In this document: piece after piece, positions 58,046 to 64,000 of the stretch
How the letters are laid out: each line of letters starts with the position of its first letter
Numbering within the stretch: position 1 is the first letter of the stretch
From: Lepeophtheirus salmonis
Taxonomy: Eukaryota; Arthropoda; Copepoda; Siphonostomatoida; Caligidae
Reading direction: 5' to 3'
Assembly: GCF_016086655.4 (NCBI RefSeq)
Contig: NC_052136.2
Coordinates: 18,662,001-18,726,000, forward strand
Length of the DNA stretch: 64,000 nt
Notes under the pieces: model-generated
Told to the model about the DNA's origin: nothing
The model's input: the letters and a program-made list of their open reading frames with translations, nothing else
Databases searched by the model: none
Made by a program: the position numbers and the translations under genes

Positions 58046-58369
58046 GGGGGATAATAATGAAAGTGTGATGTAATGTCAATAAACTAATCTACTCTTAACT
58101 TGCCTAAAGTGAAGATCTTTTAATTCATGCACCAACTACAATACATCTTTAAAATTACTTTACCTCCAAATAAATTAGTATCCTGTGGAATATCCAATTC
58201 CTCATAGAATGCTTATGAACCATTTGAATTACAAGCAATCTCAGAGGAATCAACTATTAAGTGCAATCTTCCCTTCCTTTCTAATATTTAATAGTAGAGT
58301 GTAGAAAAAAAAATGGTGCTAGGCAGAAAAAATGGAGGAAGAGGAGGAGAAAGTTTATTTTTGTATGTC

Positions 58370-58750
58370 CAAGATTACTAATGATGAAAATCGGCTGTAT
58401 TTTTTAGCTGGTCCGTATATATGGAAATTGGTAATCTGGAAAATGATTTTCTTTTCCTTAGCTGTTGTCATTATTATTTAATTACTGAGTAGTGAGCATC
58501 TTTTCCTATACAGATTCAATTATATTCAAAACTTGATTTAACATTCTTGTGTCCTCATTAAAGATGGAATGTAACCCTGAGGATTTGTTGTGGAGTTTTA
58601 ATTGTAAGACCTTGTTGGACTCAGAGTAGAATAGGGGATCGACATCAGAGTAATTCTGACAAATGTCCTTGTTTATATCCTTTTCTACTTCTTCCATTGT
58701 CACATCTAATTTATGAAACGTCAAAACCATAAGTTCTTTCTCCCCTCATA
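58370..58750 (+). repeat. Dispersed repeat R2, copy 5
   Basis: This copy is nearly full length. The minus strand is open for 74 codons (58730-58506): MVLTFHKLDVTMEEVEKDIN, KDICQNYSDVDPLFYSESNK, then LQL and, because the usual stop is changed, on through KLHNKSSG. It is the longest version of the shared R2 reading frame. Confidence 0.65.
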
Positions 58751-58754
58751 AATA

Positions 58755-59240
58755 TCCAAAAAAAAATAATATATATTTTGAAACAAATTAAAAAATCCAC
58801 AGCTATTCCCGAAAAAATATTTTTTTTGAAACAAAACAATTCAAAATCCATAGCTGTATAAATAAAATGAAATTTTTTGGGAAAAAATTTCAAAAATTAA
58901 ATTAAAATAATTAAACTTTTTTGAAAACTAATTCAAAGATCCAAAGTTATTCACAAAATATGATTTTTTTTATAATTTCAAAAATTCACAGCTGTCCTCA
59001 TAAAACTAACGTTTTCGAAAAAAATTTCAAACAAATTCAATGCTCCACAGCTACTTTCAAATTATTATTATAATTATTTTTAATTTTAAAAATTCACAGC
59101 TGGTCCCAAAAATTTCAAATAGTACAATTTATGGAAAAAAAAATCAAATATTAAATTTTCTAGTAAATAGCAAAAATTCCTTAATTTGAGGGGGCGGTAT
59201 ACAACCCCTCCATCCCACCCCCAGTCGAGGCCCTTGTTGA
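58755..59240 (-). repeat. Dispersed repeat R5, array of six to seven units
   Basis: Units of about 50-60 bp centred on atccacagctattcacaaaa (58794, 58848, 58937, 58986, 59045 and 59092, with variation) alternate with A/T runs. The right side, ggggcggtatacaacccctc to acccccagtcgaggcc, is the GC-rich tip of the family. It starts at the end of an R2 copy, as if R5 had inserted there. Confidence 0.55.
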
Positions 59241-59254
59241 TGTTTGCAACCTGA

Positions 59255-59460
59255 AGATTGTTTTATTTTTATTTTCTAAAGCTGTTATGATCATTCTATA
59301 ATTCTTTACGAGAGAACATTTAAGTATAAAGTAAAACTACGAGTGTGTGTGCTCATAAATTGCAGAGACTAACATGAGGATTTGTTGGAGAGTTTTATAT
59401 GCAAGCCCTTGTTCAACTTGGAGTAAAATTCAGCATCGAAACATAGTAGTTTCTTCACGC
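59255..59460 (+). repeat. R3-R2 junction copy
   Basis: An R3-type block (gagagaacatttaagtataaa, gagtgtgtgtgctcataaa) runs directly into an R2-type block (tgaggatttgttggagag, caagcccttgttcaacttgg). In full R2 copies the same gtgtgctcataaa joins the two halves, so R3 looks like an alternative 5' part of R2. The 109-codon minus-strand frame at 59369-59698 starts outside it and ends in this block with FYSKLNKGLHIKLSNKSS, the diverged R2 peptide. Confidence 0.5.
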
Positions 59461-59795
59461 AGTTTAAGGCAAACTTTGAAAACTGATTTGAAAATGTTCT
59501 CGTACAAAATTCAATTAGTCCATAAATTGCTACCGAGAGATCATTATTAACGAGTTGAGTACAGTAATGCAAACCCAAGGCTGTCTTGTGAAATTGAAGA
59601 TTTTTGTTTACTTTCGAATCGCGGTCACCATTTAGCCGAAACAATTTTCCAATTATAACGAGAAAAAAACGTAAAGACCAAATACACTTTGTATGCAAAC
59701 CAAACTATCAAAATAGTAGCGGGAATTTTGCTCAACCTGTTATTTACTTGAAACTCTGTGGGACTCTGTTGGACGAGAACGTGCTCAATAATCCT
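59460..59795. other. Stretch between two R2 pieces, open on the minus strand
   Basis: The minus strand stays open from 59698 across this stretch into the R2 piece to its left (segments HKTALGLHYCTQLVNNDLSV and FCTRTFSNQFSKFALNCVKK). No domain is recognised. It may be more of the unknown R2 protein, or chance. Confidence 0.3.
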
Positions 59796-59990
59796 CAATA
59801 ATGAGGATTTGTTGGGGATTTAAAAGTATAAGTCCCTGTTGAATAAGAGTAGAATGGATGATCAAAAACAGAGTAATTCTTGGGTATATCCTTGCTTAAT
59901 ACGGAAAGGCACTTGTTTTATTTCCTTCGTTTAACAGCTGCTCGCAGCTAATTAATCAATCATGACAGCTAAGCTGCTCTACTCTCTAAC
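59795..59990 (+). repeat. Dispersed repeat R2, copy 6 (partial)
   Basis: Landmarks are tgaggatttgttgggga, ataagtccctgttgaat, cagagtaattcttgg and acagctgctcgcagct. The minus strand reads SKDIPKNYSVFDHPFYSYS, a diverged form of the R2 peptide. Confidence 0.5.
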
Positions 59991-60059
59991 ATTCTTAATT
60001 AGTTCACATTAGTTTCCTGTTTCTTTTTTTACATATCCCAATTGTTATTCTTCTCATTC

Positions 60060-60695
60060 CGTTTTTCGAATACGGGTTAAGTTGTTATTTGGTGGGAAAA
60101 TAACCCATCCAAAATAATGTAAGGGTATTTACAATTTTTTTTTTTACATTTATAGATAAAGGCAAGATCATAAATATGATCAGAATGTCCAAAATGGGAT
60201 TGCATCAGTTCTTAATACGGGACATAAAATCAGTTCCGTAGAACGTCCCGTATCAGTCCTTGATAAACGTTTCAAACATTAAAGAACTCTCTTCTAGTTA
60301 GCATTTTCTAGAATATTATAGTCAGTAATGCTAATTAGGAGCACTTTAATATGCGTGTGGTCCTCTCCTGGCCTTGAAGAGAGATCCTCTAGTTGTTTTT
60401 AACCGGGAAGGTAATTTGAACTGGATTTAGCAGTCCTGCATCTGTTTAAAAATGCCTTTTCTGAAGATGGTGAGTGTACAAGCTCCACCTTGATGATTTG
60501 GATAGTATGTGCACTAGCAGAATGACGAGTAGTCATGAGAATCATGTGTATTTGGTGAATGTAAAAAAAAAAGCGAAAATCAAATTGCTAACTCTGACAA
60601 TTTAAAGAATGTTTTGGAGGATAGTATGTCACGATGTTTTATCAGATCAGCTATACCGCAGCTGTGACTAGGGGGATTAAATATAAAGCAACAAA
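60060..60695. other. AT-rich stretch with one inverted repeat
   Basis: A perfect 9-bp inverted repeat, atacgggac (60215-60223) and gtcccgtat (60245-60253), encloses 21 bp. No gene is recognised. Confidence 0.4.
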
Positions 60696-60699
60696 TAGG

Positions 60700-60890
60700 C
60701 AAGAGTTACAGCAATGTTACTCCGACACAAGTCCTCAAGGTCAATCTCTGTTTTTTACAAAAGCACTCAAATATTCAATCAGGTTCTGAATACAATTGTA
60801 TGTAGTGGAAAAGGAAGTTGACTCCTAAAAAGTTAAGTAATAATGACAACAGCTGATGAAAGGAAAATGTATTTTTCTGTTTGCTAAAAA
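60700..60890 (-). repeat. Dispersed repeat R2, inverted partial copy
   Basis: It contains attcaatcaggttctgaata, gtatgtagtggaaaaggaag and taataatgacaacagctgat, the complement of the left half of R2. A blurred nttactccgacaca-gtcctcaa at 60718 corresponds to the NYSDVDPQ part. Confidence 0.45.
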
Positions 60891-60894
60891 AAAG

Positions 60895-61415
60895 TACACA
60901 CAATTTTTATAACTAATAATTTTAGAAAAGTATCTCAGTTTATCATTTAAATTAGTCTACTAAAACTTTTTGTATCTATAAAACAACTGAATATTGTGCA
61001 ATTATTCTTAATTTAGATCCAATGAAATTTTTTATTACGCTTCATAAAATTATATAATATTTATTTATGATCTAGTCACTGCTAGATACATATGATGACG
61101 TCATTTACCAAAGATTTCTTTGTAAGATGGCGTTTGGGTCCGATTTGTACGCGTCTTTAACATTTATGAACAGCCGGTTCTACATACGGATCTATCTCGT
61201 ATGGCTCTGCAGTTGTAAATTTTTCTGCAATCAAGCTTTTATAGCTTGAAGTAGCATGTTCCAATACTCGGTTTCTTAATTAGGGGTTTTTAAGGTATTC
61301 CAAATAAGAATAACAGGGTGACAAACTTCCCTGTAATCCTTGGAGCGTTCAGTCTTTAATCTTTATTGATCAAATAACTAACTTTTGCATTTTTTCATAC
61401 TTTGACCAAGATGGA
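60895..61415. other. AT-rich stretch, no gene recognised
   Basis: Nothing was recognised here. Confidence 0.4.
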
Positions 61416-61417
61416 AA

Positions 61418-61440
61418 GGGGTTAGAAGCAAAACGTGGGT
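61418..61440 (+). mobile_element. Solo mariner terminus
   Basis: The sequence gggttagaagcaaaacgtgg is nearly the terminal repeat of the mariner at 36224. No partner end or transposase adjoins it. Confidence 0.4.
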
Positions 61441-61504
61441 AATTAATCAATGTTAATTATCTCATATATGTAGGAAGGTTTAGTGATTTTTTTTTGAAAT
61501 TCTT

Positions 61505-61745
61505 AGAAGCTCCTTACCAAGAGATTTGGAACTTAGGTTCTATTCCGAAGATTATCAGTTAAGGGGGTTTAACTCTGATATTAAAGAAAGGCACAAACAA
61601 ATATAGCAAATTATAGACCAATAACGCTTCTTAATATCTCGTATAAAATTCTAATAGGAATCATCAACAATCGAATAGTCCAGGCACTTCCATCCATTAT
61701 ATCAGAATCACAAAAGGACTCTATGGAAGGAAGACGAATCAAGGA
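61505..61745 (+). pseudogene. LINE (non-LTR) reverse transcriptase fragment
   Basis: The plus strand reads EIWNLGSIPKIIS, then G-L-T-L-I-L-K-K-G-T, and after a one-base shift NYRPITLLNISYKILIGIIN, NRIVQALPSIISESQKDSME and GRRIKES (61609-61745). The block x-x-L-I-x-K-K-G followed by N-Y-R-P-I-x-L-L-N-x-x-Y-K-I-L and a later Q-x-x-x-x-x-G-R-x-I is the classic early part of a non-LTR retrotransposon reverse transcriptase (domains 0 to 2). The catalytic A and C blocks are absent because the fragment ends at the mariner end that follows. The minus-strand open frame at 61611-61811 is a shadow. Confidence 0.7.
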
Positions 61746-61926
61746 AAGCCCTATATCTTTCCGGCCGTTTCCTCGATTCAAACAAATGCTAAACAGAAAG
61801 AGATTGACCAATCTGGGTGCAAGTTGGTGCGTGTTCTTCCAACAGATGCTGCTAACTAAACATCAGCTGAACACGTGCAAGTAGTGCCATCTCTTGGACT
61901 TTGCATGGACTTTTCGAACGATCTTG
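61745..61926 (-). mobile_element. Solo 5' end of the 15.4-kb type mariner
   Basis: Its right end, read from the other strand, is caagatcgttcgaaaagtcc, with TA at 61927. The interior (tttccggccgtttcctcgattcaaa..., ctgggtgcaagttggtgcgtg) matches 15810-15976 base by base with few changes. Only this end is present. It abuts the LINE fragment. Confidence 0.6.
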
Positions 61927-61954
61927 TATATTTGAAGTCAAAAAGTTAATAAGG

Positions 61955-62018
61955 ATTTTCCTTTTTACTTGATTTTTGTTCAACATTGTTTTTATTTTGA
62001 CGCACCAAACAAGTGCTA
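61955..62018 (+). repeat. R6 terminal block
   Basis: The block cttgatttttgttcaacattg followed by ttttattttgacgcacca matches the end of R6 at 4.97 and 9.40 kb. It lies 28 bp after a mariner end. Confidence 0.4.
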
Positions 62019-62019
62019 G

Positions 62020-63165
62020 TCTTTTCTTGTTTTTTTAAATATGACGTGCAGAACCTTTGCTTGTTGCTAAAGTGTTATTTTATAAATCAAGTATTTGGCA
62101 ATTCTAAGGTTAATTTCCTAGCGTAGAAAAATAAAACCTCGATAAATAGACATACATTGAAAATTTTATTTGTTAATAAATATATATTCGAGTAATATAA
62201 GTTTGGGCGATTGAACTTTAAAAATGTATCACAGAATACTTATGAATTAGTTGGTAATTTTTATCCAAAACACAGATCTAAATTCTTTATCTCATATATT
62301 GTAAATACCATTTTTTACGACATACATTGAATCCTTGATGATCCGTCAAAAACAGAATCTAATGAAACACATGGCTTTTATTTTAACTGGATTTGATAGG
62401 ATAGGAAAAAATTATTGTCTTATAAATATATATGTATTGGGAAACCTCTTAAAACCATCCTTCGAACCCATATTTTACGAAAAAATATTTTTATTTCGAA
62501 TATACAACTGTTTCCCATTCTCCGATTTCAAATTACGAAAAAGCTGATAAAATCCCAAGAAAACAACCCACCCTAATGTATAAACAATAATATCACCTTC
62601 CTTATTTAAAAAAAAAAAAAAAAAAGAAAAAAACACTAGAAACACACCTCTGGATCATACCTTTGACCTTATGACATTATCTTGTAAGAAATATGGACTA
62701 ATATATTGGAATAGTTTCAAGGGAATCAAGGCACTGTAAATATCTACTATAATATAATATTATAGGTGTATGTATGTCCCAAATGAAAAGGCATAGACAG
62801 GGTATTTATTTCAAAAATGGAGGCAGATACAGACTTAGACATAAAATAAAAGTTATCCAGAATTATAATTTCCGTACCTAAGACCACGCTTCATTCTGGT
62901 CAGACCTGATACCTAGACTCTAGAGGTCAAGTTTGTTATTTTGCATACAAGTTGATTTTTTCATAAAATAATTGATTGATCTCAAAGTTTCAATTCGAAA
63001 ATTAATTAATAATCATAAAAACGAATTATTGTACAAACAGAAAAAGGGACAACGTATAAGGAATAAGAATTAAAAAGGAGACTTATGTAAATATAGGAAG
63101 AAGAGGATTAGCAAGTTGATGGAATATTAAAAGGTGATAAATATAACAAAAAATGCAACAAAAAA
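62020..63165. other. AT-rich stretch, no gene recognised
   Basis: Nothing was recognised beyond a run of A at about 62608-62624. Confidence 0.4.
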
Positions 63166-63169
63166 AATA

Positions 63170-63560
63170 TACCCAAGAACCAAGACTGATAAGCAATATA
63201 TTCAAGGCTGTACCCGGTTCAGGATCAGCGTTTCTATCAGTCCCAGTCTCGGTTCTTTCATTTCAACGGTTTTGATATAGGTCTTGGTTCTTTTTAGAAC
63301 ATGATCAGTTTGGCCCCAATCCTCTTTTATGTATACCGTCTGATGCCTAAAACCCCTTTCCTTTCGCTTATTGATTAAAGCTAATTTATTTTTTTAAATA
63401 TATTTTTTTCTTTTCTTCCATTGTTCTATATAGGAACAAAAGTACAAGAACCAAGACTGATAAGCAATGTATCGGTTTGACTTTGTCGGTTCCAGTTCTA
63501 GCGGGTCAAGAACTGGAAAAGCTTAAACCAATAGAACCACAAGACCGCTAAGTGAAAACA
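63170..63560 (+). repeat. Dispersed repeat R1, copy 3 (internally deleted)
   Basis: The two word tracts are at 63176-63330 and 63440-63555, each beginning with aagaacca-gactgataagc. The body between them is only about 110 bp, keeping taccgtctgatgcctaaa, against about 580 bp in the other copies. This looks like an internal deletion that left both flanks. Confidence 0.6.
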
Positions 63561-63564
63561 TTGA

Positions 63565-64000
63565 ATAAATTGTATTTGAAAGAATAGGTAAGAAAGCCCA
63601 CAAACATAAGAGTGCTTGATACTGTAACCGGTGATTTAATTCCAAGTAAACTCATTTCCTCTCTTTTCATACCTAGTAATATTTCATTCCCAGTAAAATT
63701 CATCCGCGGGCAATTCATTCCTACATTGAAGAGGAATATATAGTGACATCTTACGGTCAAAACTAATAAGAAGTTTATGTGTTGGGCTGTCGTCACTGGA
63801 GATGAGTTAGGACTAGTGATGTATGGGAGACGGATATGAATGATTTATGGTCTTTATAGATTTAGAAATGATGTCATAATAAATATTTAATAGTGAGTAG
63901 GAATTTAACACCGATCCGTGGATATTGTTCATTCTTTGGTATGTAGAAGTTAATCCCGTCATTAATGTTATCATTTATCACAGAAATGTCAAACCATAAT
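63565..64000. other. AT-rich stretch, no gene recognised
   Basis: The 82-codon minus-strand open frame at 63548-63796 has repeated F-x-G-x-E-I-L-L-G-M-like pieces from a degenerate aattcattcc word tract (63640-63722) and no domain. Confidence 0.35.

Noticed and set aside
1..64000. tRNA genes, rRNA, promoters and terminators
   Set aside because: TTCGAA-like words were inspected (for example 27410, 49460, 53945, 62463) but none sits in a cloverleaf with A and B boxes. Eukaryotic promoter motifs cannot be told from background in such AT-rich DNA.

Overview
This window looks like intergenic or intronic DNA from an animal genome, not a gene-dense or bacterial region. It is strongly AT-rich and full of short homopolymer and TA runs. 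It has no long open reading frame (the longest open stretches are about 130-170 codons) and is crowded with decayed transposons. The recognisable proteins are Tc1/mariner transposases of several lineages, a THAP/P-element-type transposase and a non-LTR (LINE) reverse transcriptase. That mix is typical of metazoans. From memory, the mariner lineages resemble those that fill crustacean and sea-louse (caligid copepod) genomes. I treat that assignment as an inference, because nothing in the window proves the species. I found no confident host gene, tRNA, rRNA, CRISPR array or bacterial operon feature.

Layout. 1-5 kb: AT-rich DNA with repeat families R1 (1.2-2.0 kb), R4 (3.2-3.6 kb) and R6 (4.7-5.0 kb). 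5.0-8.1 kb: mariner remnants and a minisatellite (R7). 8.3-11.5 kb: R7, R2, R6, R3 and an inverted R1. 12.4-13.1 kb: a short hAT-like pair of ends. 14.6-15.3 kb: a head-to-head (foldback) minisatellite. 15.4-17.8 kb: a 610-bp mariner derivative, an R2 copy and a mariner 3' end. 19.7-22.6 kb: two short mariner derivatives and a 313-bp MITE. 24.6-28.1 kb: three mariner/Tc1 remnants, one an 850-bp non-autonomous copy. 30-35 kb: R2, deleted mariners and a hAT-type end. 36.2-39.2 kb: the best structure in the window, a mariner with 26/27-matching terminal inverted repeats that carries a nested P-element-like insertion with an intact THAP zinc finger. 39.2-54 kb: mostly unrecognised AT-rich DNA with R5, R4, R8 and word-tract repeats. 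54-64 kb: a second 850-bp mariner copy, a cluster of R2 copies, an R5 array, a LINE reverse-transcriptase scrap beside a mariner end, and a third R1 copy.

How the parts relate. Every protein-coding trace is a mobile-element part, and most are broken by stops, frameshifts or internal deletions, so nothing here forms a pathway. The informative content is the history: nesting, shared deletions that mark non-autonomous subfamilies, and at least ten dispersed repeat families, which I label R1-R10 for this window only. The most unexpected signal is in R2. On its complementary strand, several copies share an in-frame peptide ending at the same stop codon, as if R2 carries the tail of an unrecognised protein.
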